DNA from: Acanthacorydalis orientalis
Taxonomy: Eukaryota; Arthropoda; Insecta; Megaloptera; Corydalidae
Reading direction: 5' to 3'
Length of the DNA stretch: 64,000 bases
NCBI GenBank assembly: GCA_034766995.1
Contig: CM068322.1
Location: 2,823,089-2,887,088, forward strand
Each line of letters opens with the position of its first letter. Positions within the stretch are counted from its first letter, which is position 1. The position numbers were made by a program, and so were the translations under genes. The notes beneath the pieces are model-generated. The model was not told where the DNA came from, ran no database searches, and saw nothing but the letters and a program-made list of their open reading frames with translations. Below are positions 45,486-56,880 of this stretch, piece by piece.

Positions 45486-48031
45486 AAATCTATTGAAAAA
45501 ATAGTATCACCAAGACAAAGAGACGCCTGGGCTTTCTCCACTCCAGTCTTGATCAGTTTATTCTCTGGAGGTAACAACTTATAAGTGTGGTAGCAAAACA
45601 ATATATTATAATACAAATAACTAAAAGAAAGGAAATGAAAATTGAACAGATACAAGATCTGAAATATTGGCGATCTCCATTTATAAATTTTATGCAGGAG
45701 GGAAAATAAAAAAGAAAAGTTACGGCTTGAATACAGGTTAACAATAAAATAATGCTAAGTTTTTAAAAAAAATAAACTCAAAATAACAAAATACAAATTC
45801 ATCACTAAATTTGTTGGGCTAATGTGCAACGAGTAATATGAAACACTGTTTAAGAAATTGAACTGTATATCTGTAATGTGATTTATGAGATGATGAAGCT
45901 AACCAATCTTAAAATTGCATTAATTTTATTTGTGACTTTTTCCATTTGAAAGTGGATTATTATTTATTATTATCCTGGATTTTTCCCCACAGAAAGAAAC
46001 GTTTTATTTACGTTTTTATTTAACGTTAATGAATGTTATTTGAAGACATCTGACACTTTTTACTGATAATTTTATATTTTCACTGTTACTTAGGTTTATT
46101 ATTTAAGAGAAATATATTATTGAAATAACAAAGGTTTCCTTAACATATTTATCTTTTTTCTAAAAAAATCACAATCTCAGGTTTTGTATTTCTATTTACG
46201 CCACTCTAATACATTTTTCGCAATTTAGGTTAAATCTTCAAAAACATTATTTTATCTCAAATTTTGTGTTGAAAAATATTATTTCACGCTGTATAAAATG
46301 TTAAAACTATAAATGTAACTAATATAACTATAAATGTAAGATTCAAAATTCAATGATTGGCTTATGAGTAGTTTTAATTTATGAGCAGTACATTTTCATT
46401 TAATTTCTTCCATAATTTACAGTTCTTAATTTATTCTCAATGTATTTAATATACGTATAAGATTACCTGTATAACATAATGGTCTTAAAGCTCTTTTTAC
46501 TAACAACATTAAGGACTATGGATTACAACTTGCGTTTCTGATGAAAATAATTGTATCTCTAGTCAAGGATTTTCTTTAAGGAAGTAATGCATTTTTTAAA
46601 ACCTGCTCCTACAGGTTAACTTCTTCCAGTTCAGCTAGCAAATCTCATTTTCAGTGAAAGTAGTCTCTTTCTGGCCTCATTAATGTAATATTTCTTTATT
46701 TTTTTATGTACCTAAAATACAATAAAATTATCCAAAAATTTTTTCGGCCATGTCTGAATATAAATAATTTAAACCCAATCGACTGCTCTTGATTACATTT
46801 GAATTCAATTGTATTCAATTTATTCTAATGAATGCATTTTCAACAATACAATGGATTTAAATAATTTAATATATATTTATGAATGAATTATTGTTATATT
46901 TTATAATTGAATTCCAATGTCAATATAATAATTGTTAAATGAATTAATAATTTTAAATTATTTGCTTGTATTTAACTGTTATATTTGTATTTAATATCTA
47001 TTTCAAATATTTGTATAAATTAATTGGTTAATTGTACGTATGCAGACTTTGTAGTATGATTATATAGGAAAGTCTTTTTTTTATAATTTTTATTGCACGA
47101 AAATTAATTACATGATGCTATATTTAATTTTTTTTATAAGAAAGTAGTTAAACAACACTATTTTAAGAGAATATGTAATATTTTTATTTTTTTAATTATC
47201 ATAATAATGACAAAAGTTTTTCATGTAGAAGTTTCTGTTAAAATTAAAATATTTATTAATAAATATACTATTGATTGTTTTTATGAGAGTTTTTTATAAC
47301 GTATTAAATTCAAGAGTAAAATTTTATGAGGTGAATTAAAAAAAATATAAACGTACAAAAAATCAGTATATATTTCAAAAAAAACTGTAAGCGAAAGATA
47401 AAATAAAAATACCTTTATACAACGACTGATGGTTAACGTAATAAAAGCAGTCAACAAACCATTAAGTTATGAAATAAATACAATTAAATAACGTTTGTAA
47501 AACTGTTTCAACAAAAACAAGGCGCTTTCAAAAGAAATCTTCCCTAAATATTCGAGATATAATGACATTCAAATAAAAAAGGGATTATTCTACATTTGAT
47601 TATAAAAAATATTATTATGTTAACACAGTAAATTTACTTAATATAGTGCAAAAGTACTATAATATATAATATAAATTATTTTACATTATTTTTTGTTGTT
47701 TAATTTATATGATAATGAAATAAATTTTGAAATCAGTTATTGATGTAGTCAGCAGTTTGTGACTGTAAATTAATGAATAAATCTTAGGAAAAATTAAAAA
47801 TTATTTTTTTGAACTACACGTATTGAATTTATTTTTAAATTTATAAATTATCTTAAATAAATGTTTCCTCTATATTTTCTCTAAATTTATACTTTACTTT
47901 GTATATACACAACAAGAGTTTGATTCCGCATTTAAATTCAACATTTCACTTCGATTAAATATAGCCTCTATTTATTTCAAACTCTTAACTTAAATATAAT
48001 ACATTGAAATATCCCAAAGCTTTCTAGTAAC

Positions 48032-48032
<1 letters not shown>

Positions 48033-48105
<73 letters not shown>
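48033..48105. repeat. (TA)n microsatellite
   Basis: About 36 TA units with one ACAT break near 48065. Confidence 0.95.
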
Positions 48106-48109
<4 letters not shown>

Positions 48110-48520
48110 CAAGTGAAATGAATTGGTTTTTATAATATCCGTTGTATTCAATAACAAACTCAGTCATTGGATATCCGTGCCTATTGCATAAGTATAAATT
48201 ACCGTTAGTTATACTTTAGAATTCCTCTATAGAACATTATTAGATAATTTTTATTTAGTTATTATTGATCCTAGACAAATTATAAAAGACACAATTAATT
48301 AAAACTTTTGTGTAACTAAGAATATTTATCTATATATAAAAAATATCCCGTAAAATTTCAAAAAATGGACAAATTTTTTTTTAAAATACATGTAAACATT
48401 TTGTTTTAAATTATTAGGAACTATGACATCCGAATTTGCACGCAAAATTATGATATTTGTATCTTAACAACTATAATTTTTTCCACGATTTTTAAGAAAG
48501 CATGGATCATATTATAGCGT

Positions 48521-48720
48521 GTCTTCATTTTTATAGTCGTACCTCGGGGTTGGGTCTTTCCCCGAAACCAACCTTCGTCTTCTTGTGTTTTGTCTGTATA
48601 TGAATGCGGAGCCTGATTCGTGAAATATGTGGGAAAACTTTCACAAAACCCACATTAACTACAATGAAATGTGTGACTTTACAAAACAACTACGTTGTAA
48701 TATAACTGCGAGAGTGATTA
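48521..48720. other. mid-GC patch, unknown
   Basis: TACCTCGGGGTTGGGTCTTT and CCCCGAAACCAACC lie near 48540. Frames are closed; no element is recognised. Confidence 0.2.
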
Positions 48721-48734
48721 TATAAACAAAATAA

Positions 48735-48739
48735 CATAT

Positions 48740-48793
<54 letters not shown>
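48735..48793. repeat. (TA)n microsatellite
   Basis: About 28 TA units with one AAATA shift. Confidence 0.95.
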
Positions 48794-48795
<2 letters not shown>

Positions 48796-48900
48796 CGATA
48801 TTGAGCGAATATATGTGATACGAGTGAAGCGAGCGGGAGCGAATTCTCCCGTTGATGGTCGAGTATAGTTAGTAAAGAGAAGAGACCGCTGGTATTTTAA
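48794..48900. promoter_or_regulatory. CpG-richer promoter-like patch
   Basis: ATACGAGTGAAGCGAGCGGG, AGCGAATTCTCCCG and GGTCGAG lie at about 48816-48865, followed by GAGAAGAGACCG. It contains a GAATTC/CGAGCGGGAG-type imperfect palindrome. Regulatory role inferred from composition only. Confidence 0.18.
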
Positions 48901-49247
48901 AAAAATATTTGCAAAAACTTAAATAATTTAGGAGGAAAAATTGAAGATAATGATAATCAATAAAAAAATCATGAAAGGCTGTTAAAGAGATTAAAATAAA
49001 CGAGTTAGTCAGTTTATATTCATAGTGGAATATCTAAAGTAATCAAATGTTATTAAAGCTAAGCTTCACATCACAAAATGTAACATAATTTTTTTATAAA
49101 ATAACTAAATCATAGTTCAATTAAATATTGAGATATATAAAAAACAAGAGTTGATTTAATTCGAAAGAATGTAATGAACAAATTGCACAAGCTCTCAAAG
49201 AATTTCACTCTTGTGGTACAAAAGACTCTTGATGAATCTCATTCTTT

Positions 49248-49251
<4 letters not shown>

Positions 49252-49290
<39 letters not shown>
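49252..49290. repeat. (TA)n microsatellite
   Basis: About 19 TA units. Confidence 0.95.
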
Positions 49291-49293
<3 letters not shown>

Positions 49294-49461
49294 GTATAAT
49301 ATGTATTCTCCTTATTACATGTATTACTTTACTTATTATGATAAGACATATACTTAAATTTAACTGTGACTAATTCAAATTGTACTGTTTTTGTAAAAAT
49401 TATGTAATTTTTAGTTAAAGCAGTTGAACTTGCGGAATGTGCAGACGTTTTAGTGTTCATT

Positions 49462-49505
49462 TATATATATATATAATATATATACCCATATATATATATA
49501 TATAT

Positions 49506-49554
<49 letters not shown>

Positions 49555-49555
49555 T
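49462..49555. repeat. compound (TA)n/(CA)n microsatellite
   Basis: TA, a CCC break, TA, six CA units, TA again. Confidence 0.93.
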
Positions 49556-49652
49556 ATCTACACATTTCTGCCGGAATACATATATGTTCGTAACAATCTT
49601 TTTGTATATGAATGTATGTACATATCTGTATGTTCTTCATGTTAAGTTTTCA

Positions 49653-49986
49653 GCGAAACTTGTAAACAACACCCGAGGCGGCTATTTTGTCGAGACCGTT
49701 CAGACAAGTGTACGGGGAAACATTTCTAATATCCACACCACTTTCGTTAAACTATCGAAACAGATAAAACTGTCTGCAGATACACAAATCCTAATTACAG
49801 AATAGTCGTGCACGTCGTGGCCTACCGGCATCATGGCAAACGAACGGACAAAGTTCGTTACACAAATTAGCAATAAAATTAGCAGTCTGTATCCTCGAGC
49901 TAGCCACAATCTTCATATATGTATAAAGAATCAACAATTTGTTGTGGTAAATCATGTAGGTGCAGCAATGTACGATAAATATATTT

Positions 49987-49988
<2 letters not shown>
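49653..49988 (+). CDS. candidate exon and 51-codon frame, unknown
   Basis: A mid-GC island. AGTTTTCAG ending near 49652 is acceptor-like. The frame then reads AKLVNNTRGGYFVETVQTS and continues with VRGNISNIHTTF..LSADTQILITE to TAG at 49803-49805. A second frame starts with ATG in a good context (CATCATGGCA, 49833) and runs 51 codons to TAG at 49986-49988: MANERTKFVTQISNK, then a SSLYPRASHN segment, ending MYDKYI. The minus strand is also open here over about 70 codons without an early ATG, so strand is uncertain. No family recognised. Confidence 0.25.

Positions 49989-49989
<1 letters not shown>

Positions 49990-50031
<42 letters not shown>
49990..50031. repeat. (TA)n microsatellite
   Basis: About 20 TA units, starting right after the 51-codon frame ends. 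Confidence 0.95.
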
Positions 50032-50036
<5 letters not shown>

Positions 50037-50098
50037 CATCAAAATAAATAAAATTATAACTTATTTGGTTTTATCTCTTCTAAAATAAGAAAAGGTAA

Positions 50099-50103
<5 letters not shown>

Positions 50104-50166
<63 letters not shown>
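50104..50166. repeat. (TA)n microsatellite
   Basis: About 31 TA units, uninterrupted. Confidence 0.95.
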
Positions 50167-50172
<6 letters not shown>

Positions 50173-50844
50173 TAAGACGGTATGTTTGATATATTTACAA
50201 AATAAATATGTATTATATTTTGATGTGATTGTATTTCCTTATAATTGTTTATTCGAACATGAAGCAAACATACTATTCTTATAAAATATTTGTAGAGAGT
50301 ATTCTTATACTAAATAAACACATTTGAGTAGTCAATAAAAATAGAATAAAAGGTTTATGAAATATGTAAAGAAAAATGTGAAATAAATATGATTTTTAAA
50401 GTAAATTTTATTTTTTTATGTTTTTTTCGACATTTGTTAATAATTTCAAATTGATAATTCAATTAAGATTTTCTATTTTAGGTTTAATTCAGATATTTAA
50501 TAAAACTAACTATTTCTAGACACTCTAACTCATATAAATATCCTTCGCTGATGAAGATTACATGTTAATATATATTTGTTCCTTCATTCATTTCAACCTA
50601 ATGAATTGTATGTGTTCATGTTTATTAAAATCACTATTTATCAGCAATTATTATTCAATAGAACATTCAACGAGAAAGTTCCACAACTTGTATTACTTCA
50701 ACAAATAATATCAGATGATGTTATCGATGATTTTTACTTTATTTTTGTAAAAGATCGATAAAATCTATATTTATAACATTTAGTTATTTAAGAATACTTT
50801 CTTAAATTTTATAAAGATTACGTCCTGTGAATTATTACATTCTA
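50167..50844. other. AT-rich DNA with no supported gene
   Basis: A roughly 60-codon plus-strand frame ending near 50761 has no ATG at its 5' edge and no recognised motif. Confidence 0.45.
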
Positions 50845-50992
50845 TTAACACATTAACGTCAATTTTTTTTACATATTTATTAATGCAATGGGTGTGTTAA
50901 ACCAGCTGAGTGCTTACAGAGCACTCAGCACTAGTTATCAATAAGAATTTTGACTGAACGTTAGTGGATACAAAACTGCTCAGCAGATCTCC
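50845..50992. repeat. foldback with a perfect 10-bp stem hairpin
   Basis: GCTGAGTGCT at about 50917 pairs perfectly with AGCACTCAGC around TACAG. Farther out, ACATTAACGTCAA (left) and CCACTAACGTTCAG (minus strand, right) also match, suggesting a degenerate foldback MITE. The borders are uncertain and no clear TTAA or TA duplication brackets it. Confidence 0.45.
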
Positions 50993-51119
50993 TTTTTTTA
51001 AATAGCATATTTTTTATGTTCGGTTTAGTGACTAATATGAAAAAGTATTTTTTATTGTAATTAGTGACAAGAATAGATTATTAGAAACATTTCATTTTTG
51101 AAATTGAAAGGAACTAAGT

Positions 51120-51121
<2 letters not shown>

Positions 51122-51163
<42 letters not shown>
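51122..51163. repeat. (TA)n microsatellite
   Basis: About 20 TA units. Confidence 0.95.
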
Positions 51164-51168
<5 letters not shown>

Positions 51169-51259
51169 TATGTTACAACTTCATAGTTTTTATTTTCATT
51201 AATAACCAAAGATGACATTAAAAAATTAAATGTGATGTCATATTCACGGAAGAAATTGG

Positions 51260-51260
<1 letters not shown>

Positions 51261-51288
<28 letters not shown>
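51261..51288. repeat. short (TA)n microsatellite
   Basis: About 13 TA units. Confidence 0.92.
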
Positions 51289-51291
<3 letters not shown>

Positions 51292-51456
51292 TTGTGTGGA
51301 TAAAAATAATAACTTTTAGAATTATAAACGGAAATAACATATAACAACCGTTCAGCTGAAATAGAGACCTTCTAAGTTCTCTAAAAAGAACTCAGTGAGT
51401 CAGTGGAGAGTAACTGTTTAATTAACTGAAACTAATATAAAGCATTTTCATCCAAC

Positions 51457-51458
<2 letters not shown>

Positions 51459-51516
<58 letters not shown>
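51459..51516. repeat. (TA)n microsatellite
   Basis: About 28 TA units. Confidence 0.95.
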
Positions 51517-51519
<3 letters not shown>

Positions 51520-51672
51520 GCATACATCTGAGAAAAATAGTTTATGTTTGTGAATCAAAATAATAACAAATTCACAAATTAAAAAGTAACGCTCCGAGTT
51601 AAAAGAACCGCTTAAGAAATAAACGCATCTTAAAAATTTCTTTTAAAATACTAAAATTATCTTTATAGAATA

Positions 51673-51677
<5 letters not shown>

Positions 51678-51721
<44 letters not shown>
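51678..51721. repeat. (TA)n microsatellite abutting a Tc1-like element
   Basis: About 21 TA units; the final TA (51720-51721) is the left target copy of the element at 51722. Confidence 0.95.
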
Positions 51722-51724
<3 letters not shown>

Positions 51725-52802
51725 TCATGGTCATATAAAGTGGTTCACACAGGAAGAGAAGATCGTGTGTTAATTCATCTATCTTTACAAGATCGATTTA
51801 AAACAGCTACAGAAATAAGAGCAGAACTATTCGACCAATTTTCTGTAAATATAATTGGTAAAACTGTTCGGAGGAGATTGAGGGAGAATGGATTACATAC
51901 GCGAAGATCTACCAAACAACATTTCTTACTAAAAAATGAAAAACCGTTTCTAGCTAAAATGAAAAAAAATCGCTTAAACTGGGCAAGAACCCATGAAAGT
52001 TGGATATCATGGGATTGGCGAAAAGTCATGTTTTCCTTGAATTTAAAATCAATTCCTTTTTCTCTTACAATTTTTAATATGTGCGACGTCGAATTGGAGA
52101 TTTTTTTTGGGAAAGTGCACACAGAAAACTGTAAGACATCCTCAAAGTCAAATGAATTGGGGATGTTTTTCTTATTATGATGCTGGACAATTAGTGTTTC
52201 TAAATGGCTTTATTAATAGAGAAGGGTATAAAAAAAATTTTAATCATAGTTTATTTACCTTTGATAGATAAATATCGTTCACATTGCCAGTCCATAAACT
52301 TCTAACATGATTTTGCACCATTCCATAAGTCAAATAACGTTTAGTTCTTATTTATAATTTTGTTCATTGTTAATAAGATTTTTTATCAAAAAATGAGTGT
52401 TTCTCTTAATTTGCAATAGGTGACTACTTACAAAAACTTGAAGCTGCGACATTTCCATGGTCAGAAATAATCCTGAATTTAACCCAATTGAAAATATCTG
52501 GGGTGTAATGAAATACAGAAATAAAGAATAAGTAAAATAAACATAAGTTCAATAAATTGAGATCAGAGTTAGAGAAAGAGTGGAACGAAGGATTGACGAA
52601 ATGTTTCATTGAGGAATCAGTGAATTCCATTAAAATATCTTGAAACATATTTTGGCACTATTTCTTACACAACCATGACTTAATCAACCGACCATATCAA
52701 ATTCTAAATAATTAATTGCATTGATCCTTTAAATTATAAGAAATAAAATCCGTACAAAATTTAAAAAAAATTGTAGTGAACCACTTTTAATAACCGTGAA
52801 TT
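51722..52802 (+). mobile_element. Tc1-like element, 1081 bp, degenerate
   Basis: Left end CATTCATGGTCATATAAAG then TGGTTCAC; right end on the minus strand AATTCACGGTTATTAAAAG then TGGTTCAC. TA flanks both (51720-51721, 52803-52804). The left end runs straight into the second helix-turn-helix region, so the beginning of the gene is deleted. TA-rich sequence lies on both sides. Confidence 0.9.
51740..52660 (+). pseudogene. Tc1-like transposase pseudogene
   Basis: The first 115 codons are uninterrupted: a TGREDRVLIHLSLQDRF motif, TATEIRAELFDQFSV, KTVRRRLRENGLHTRRSTKQ and NRLNWARTHESW, the second DNA-binding motif and linker. There is no N-terminal ATG. After WDWRKVMFS the frame shifts: DEFKI (first catalytic Asp) near 52037, then a degraded VRRRIGDFFWE block and QSQMNWGCFS-like sequence near 52145. 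Near 52250-52330 come a LIDKYRSHCQS segment and a HDFAPFHKS block in place of QDNDPKHT. NPEFNPIENIWGV near 52465 keeps the third-acid region. ERVEKEWNEGLTKCF-type tail sequence extends to about 52640. The copy is inactive. Confidence 0.9.
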
Positions 52803-52804
52803 TA

Positions 52805-52834
52805 TATATATAAATATAAATATATATGTATGTA

Positions 52835-52869
<35 letters not shown>

Positions 52870-54138
52870 AGTAAATCGGTGTTTCAAGAACACTCAACAA
52901 AAATATTTTCTTTTAAAAATTAATTTACTAAATATAATTTCCAATAAGTGTTTCAATTGAGACTTTTTTGCGGATTTCAATTTTCTTTAATTGTCAATTA
53001 AGCAAAAAATGTTTTAAAATGAACCTCTCGACAAGCGAAGTGTTAATTAAGATAAGTGAAGTATTAAAATTTTTCAGTTCATCAAGTGAAGAAATCACTT
53101 AGATTGCAATTGATGGAATAAATGGTAACAGTTATTTTTATCCCGAAGCAATTTAATTCCCTTTACACGAAATAAATACTCGAGATGATGAAGTCAAAAT
53201 AAATATAATTCGAAATGAATTTTATAGGATTAAATGTAGATGATAATTTATAAATGTTGACAATAGCGTAATATAAATTTATAAGGGATTTAATTGAACA
53301 AATGTTTAATTCATTTCACAGAAATAAGTTTTGTGTTTAAATAGATTGTTAATGTATTTATTTTATACACTATTATTAGTTATTCTAGTTATTTCCTATT
53401 CAGTACTTTATTCGAACGAGTTGTAATTAATTAGATGCACTTTTAAAATTTTTCTTTATATATTTGTATTTTGAATTCATTGTAAATACACTTTTTGGCG
53501 ACGAATATTTATTTAAAAAAGTAGTCAAATATAAATAATCAAAATAATTTACTAAAAATTTATTATTCTAAATTATTTTATGTATTAATAAATACATTCT
53601 TACTAATATTAGAGTAATTTGTAAATTAATATTTTATATACACATGCATTTTTATTGTATAATGTAGGTTTGTTTTTTCTTACAAAAAACATTATAATTT
53701 ATTTAAAAATACACAAAAATTTTTCTTATTTATTTTACTAACATATAGAATTTAATTAAAAAAAATATTTATCATTTTATGTCTTAAAAACGATTGTTTT
53801 CCAAATTAAATTTTAATCTTACGTATCTTATAACATTGTTTTCCTAACTGTTGTCTACTTACATGTAATTATTACTCCATATCAAAAAGTAAATTTCAAT
53901 ACTTTTCCTCTTTAACACATAAAATGAGATCTCTTTTAAATTAAAGCTGTACGTTCGATATTTTTTTAATTTTTGCTTTGGTTCTCTTTACATACACCTG
54001 TTTCCATATTTTAATGTGTTGTTGAAAGTTTGATCAAATATCGATTTGTTTTATATGTTCCTATTAAGGGTGATTTGAATTCAAATATATTAAGTGAGAA
54101 ATCGCTATTTAATTTTAAATTGCTTTTAATCATTATCG

Positions 54139-54139
<1 letters not shown>
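52805..54139. other. AT-rich DNA with no recognisable gene
   Basis: Short TA runs at about 52840-52866. No motif is seen. Confidence 0.5.

Positions 54140-54202
<63 letters not shown>
54140..54202. repeat. (TA)n microsatellite
   Basis: About 31 TA units with one TG break near 54188. Confidence 0.95.
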
Positions 54203-54698
54203 GCAATTATCATCTAATTAATCAAATTATTAAACTAAATAAGATACATACAGAACATTATAATTTATATTTCTGTAAATTGCATTATGTTTAAAAATAA
54301 ACTAAAAAAGGATTTGTTCGTTCAATATATAATTATATTGATATAACATAAATTATATTAATCAACGCGTTAGTAATAAATGAGTAAGCATATATTTTAT
54401 AAAAAAATTCTCATTATAATATGTATTATTGTTTGATTGATATATTTAGCTTAAATTTAAAAAACTTGTTGTACATTACATTGATTAATACTGTATGGAC
54501 CAGAATGATTTTTTATTTAAAATACATTAAAACATAATATTTTGAACTTATTTAAATTGAATTGAATATTATTTCATTAATTCGAATTTTATTAGGTTGT
54601 GTCTTAGTGTCACATTTTTATTTTAAAGTCGAAGTGTTTATAAATAATATAGTTTTGTAATAATGATATATGTTTTATTTCTTAGTATTATTTTCTAT

Positions 54699-54700
<2 letters not shown>
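54203..54700. other. AT-rich DNA with no recognisable gene
   Basis: Nothing supported. Confidence 0.55.

Positions 54701-54757
<57 letters not shown>
54701..54757. repeat. (TA)n microsatellite
   Basis: About 28 TA units, about 60 bases left of the LINE target duplication. Confidence 0.95.
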
Positions 54758-54762
<5 letters not shown>

Positions 54763-54829
54763 TCTGAGATATAGGTATTTCTAAGCCCTCATTTAGAAAA
54801 ATATAAACTACATTGATATCATTTATAGA

Positions 54830-55892
54830 CTAGATAAGATTAGATTATGGTTGAGGGGGGGGGAAGCTATCTTGCCTCCCGGCACCTAGACTCGAGGTCC
54901 ATTATGTCTTTCTTCGACTTGATCAAAACTACTCGGGAATTTTCACTTCCTTCCAGAAGCCTATCAGCCTGCCCGAGTTTACAGATCCTAGTTCGGCCGC
55001 GGTGAGGAAAAACTCCCCAAACGATCGTCGCCTTAAATTGACCCATGCCGGACATTCCGCGAAGGAGGTGAATGCGGGTCTCGTTGCCGCCCTCCACACC
55101 ATCTACACTTCCCGTCCGTCCTTCGGCCTTGTATATGTTCGTGGTAGCTTAGTCTCCCATGTCCTGTGAGAATTCGCACCAGAAGTTTGGAGAAGGATCT
55201 GCCACTTGTATAGATTATCTTGATCCAGTCCTTATTTGGGGCCTGGACTAAGTATACCCTGGATTGACGACAACCGTCAATCTTTAGCCACCATTCTGAG
55301 TGTTCTGACTCAACCCATTCCCGAATGGCACCCTTGGCCAAGCATCTCGCTAGCCCTACGAAGGGCCCTGGCCCTTCCACTGCGGACCTGGCTCCTAATG
55401 AGGCCAGTCTGTTCATTAATTCGTTCTCCCGTATGCCCGTATGACCCGGTACCTACAGAAGGTGAACTTCGTTCTGGAAAGCCAGTCTGCCGAGAGCTAT
55501 CTTGCATTCCAAAACCAACCTTGAAGTGGTGGCATAGGAAGCAAGTGCTCTCAGTGGTGCCTGACTATCCGAGCAGATAGTGATCCGTCTATCCCTAACT
55601 CCGAGTTCTTCTTGCCTCTGGACGCATCCCAGAATATCAGTGACCTCGGATTGGAACATTTTAGCATACAGTTCAAGAGGGATAAATGTACCCCTCTCGT
55701 CCCTGCGGCAGTAATATCCCGCTCCAGACCTCCCCCCGTTCTGGAGCCATCTGTATACCAGATGTACCCTTGGCCCGGTAAGCTGTCCCTCTTATTGAAC
55801 CACTCCTCGCGCGACGGTATCATCACCCTCCATCGTTTGGCAAACTGGTAAGTGGCCGATATGGCGTCTCCCGTCATTCAAAGGAGCTCCGC
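54830..55892 (-). mobile_element. 5'-truncated non-LTR retrotransposon (RNase H bearing), minus strand
   Basis: About 1.06 kb of clearly higher G+C than anything nearby, bracketed by a perfect 14-bp target duplication ATATCATTTATAGA (54816-54829 and 55893-55906). The 3' end lies at the low coordinate: after the stop come a run of C, CTCAACCATAATC and an AATCT/TATCT-type tail with no long poly(A). The 5' end is truncated inside the polymerase gene, as is usual for reverse-transcribed LINE copies. The intact duplication and light damage suggest this is among the youngest insertions in the window. Confidence 0.93.
54867..55877 (-). pseudogene. LINE ORF2 3' part: RNase H domain and C-terminus
   Basis: Minus strand. 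GYIWYTDGSRTGGG carries the first RNase H Asp (codon about 55749-55751). A frameshift near 55700 leads to MFQSEVTDIL, with the catalytic Glu, at 55659. ITICSDSQAPLRAL has the next Asp (codon about 55567-55569). One in-frame TAG (55453-55455) replaces the Trp expected before VPGHTGIRENEL. The frame continues with RLASLGARSAVEGPGPFVGL, LLVRILTGHGRL and the CRWCGGRQRD Cys motif to 55033. A second frameshift near 55090 enters the terminal segment, ending LESRCREAR at 54867. This resembles the I/R1/LOA-type insect pol-like proteins; the exact clade is uncertain. Confidence 0.92.
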
Positions 55893-55906
55893 ATATCATT
55901 TATAGA

Positions 55907-56512
55907 TACGTCATAAAAAATCCATTAATTGATTAAAATAACAGTCTTTATTATCTCATCACAGTACATTATATATCACCTATATATTGTTTATCTTTAC
56001 ATTATTTATATGTTTTTTAAGTACAAAATTATCAAACGGATCGAACAAGTTATATATTGTACAATTTATATTTTAATATATAACATTAATGTATTTTTTG
56101 TATTAATAAAAAGTTAAAGTGGTGGAAATTATTAACTAATAAAATTTAATATTTGTTTAGTTATAAAACCTTATTTATGTTTTTTTTCCATACACACACT
56201 TTAAAAATATATAGTCAAAAAGGATATCATAATATGTCATATAAATACAATTTTAAATTAATATTGAAAACATTTGTTCAGACTTTATGATTTACCTGAC
56301 TATTCTTTGATATAATATGTTTGTAGTTTACTATAAAGGAATGGTTTACCTTAATTTCATTAAATGTCTATTAGTTTATTATTAGGTATTTTGATGATAT
56401 TGTTTGAATATTAATGAATTTTGTGTTTATTTTATAGTATTACTAGTACTAGATGAAACATATATTGCTCAGTACAATAATAAATTTTATATAATAATTT
56501 CAAAATGTGTAA
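55907..56512. other. AT-rich DNA with no recognisable gene
   Basis: A 62-codon frame at 55929-56117 is Ile/Tyr-rich low complexity. Confidence 0.5.
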
Positions 56513-56821
56513 ACATCACATTCATTTGTAACCTTAGAGGATAAAACTAGTAGTGTCTCTAAGAGAAAGAAAAGTCTTACAAAACAACAGATTAAAGTTG
56601 ACGAGCATAGAAAAGGAACTAATATAAATAATTTTTATCTAAATAACTTAGATAAGAATGAAAATGATTCTTTTAGTATGAAAGAAAGTGAATTAGAAAC
56701 ATGTTTCGAAATGCTTGAACATACTGTTATTGAAGAAAGTGAGAAGTATGATGAAGGTACTGAAGTTAAATTTCTTATATTCTTTGGTGTATTGCGCTCT
56801 GAACAGGAGTGTATCATCTAA
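56513..56821 (+). CDS. orphan terminal exon candidate, unknown protein
   Basis: An open frame of 102 codons ends with TAA at 56819-56821. It has no early ATG but starts after an acceptor-like TTTGTAACCTTAG (ends 56537), so it could be a last exon. It reads EDKTSSVSKRKKSLTKQQ, then a Lys/Asn-rich stretch, an acidic segment KESELETCFEMLEHTVIEES, a hydrophobic KFLIFFGVL and the end RSEQECII. The basic SKRKK could be a nuclear localisation motif. Unlike chance frames in this DNA, it is rich in Glu, Lys and Ser rather than Ile/Tyr repeats. The stop lies at the edge of a family F repeat. Only internal Met codons, from 56678 on, could start it otherwise. Family not recognised. Confidence 0.33.
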   Translation, partial: TSHSFVTLEDKTSSVSKRKKSLTKQQIKVDEHRKGTNINNFYLNNLDKNENDSFSMKESELETCFEMLEHTVIEESEKYDEGTEVKFLIFFGVLRSEQECII

Positions 56822-56880
56822 ATGTGCATAAGGAGAAATTAAAAATGAGCAGCAATCATTTATTCAACATTTTTAACTAG
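56807..56880 (-). repeat. family F foldback, half copy
   Basis: On the minus strand AAAAATGTTGAATAAATGAT, then TGCTGCTCATTTTTAATTTC and CTTATGCACATTTAGATG. This parallels 27191-27342 and the arms of 60125. It overlaps the end of the exon candidate at 56513. Confidence 0.5.

Larger units (their letters stand above)
45181..48520. other. AT-rich DNA with TA tracts
   Basis: Tracts at 45425-45483 and 48033-48105. No gene, transposase motif or terminal repeat was found in 3.3 kb. Confidence 0.5.
48901..49640. other. AT-rich DNA with TA tracts
   Basis: Tracts at 49252-49290 and 49462-49555. Nothing coding. Confidence 0.5.

Noticed and set aside
49700..49909. Minus-strand frame that looks like a secretory signal peptide (hydrophobic LLILLLICV)
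   Set aside because: The apparent start codon is TTG, preceded by an in-frame stop; the first real ATG lies after the hydrophobic stretch. Not accepted as a secreted protein.
55236..55580. 114-codon plus-strand frame in the GC-rich block (also 55612-55851)
   Set aside because: The minus strand encodes RNase H motifs (YTDGS, FQSEV, SDSQ, PGHTG); the plus frames are shadows made long by high GC.
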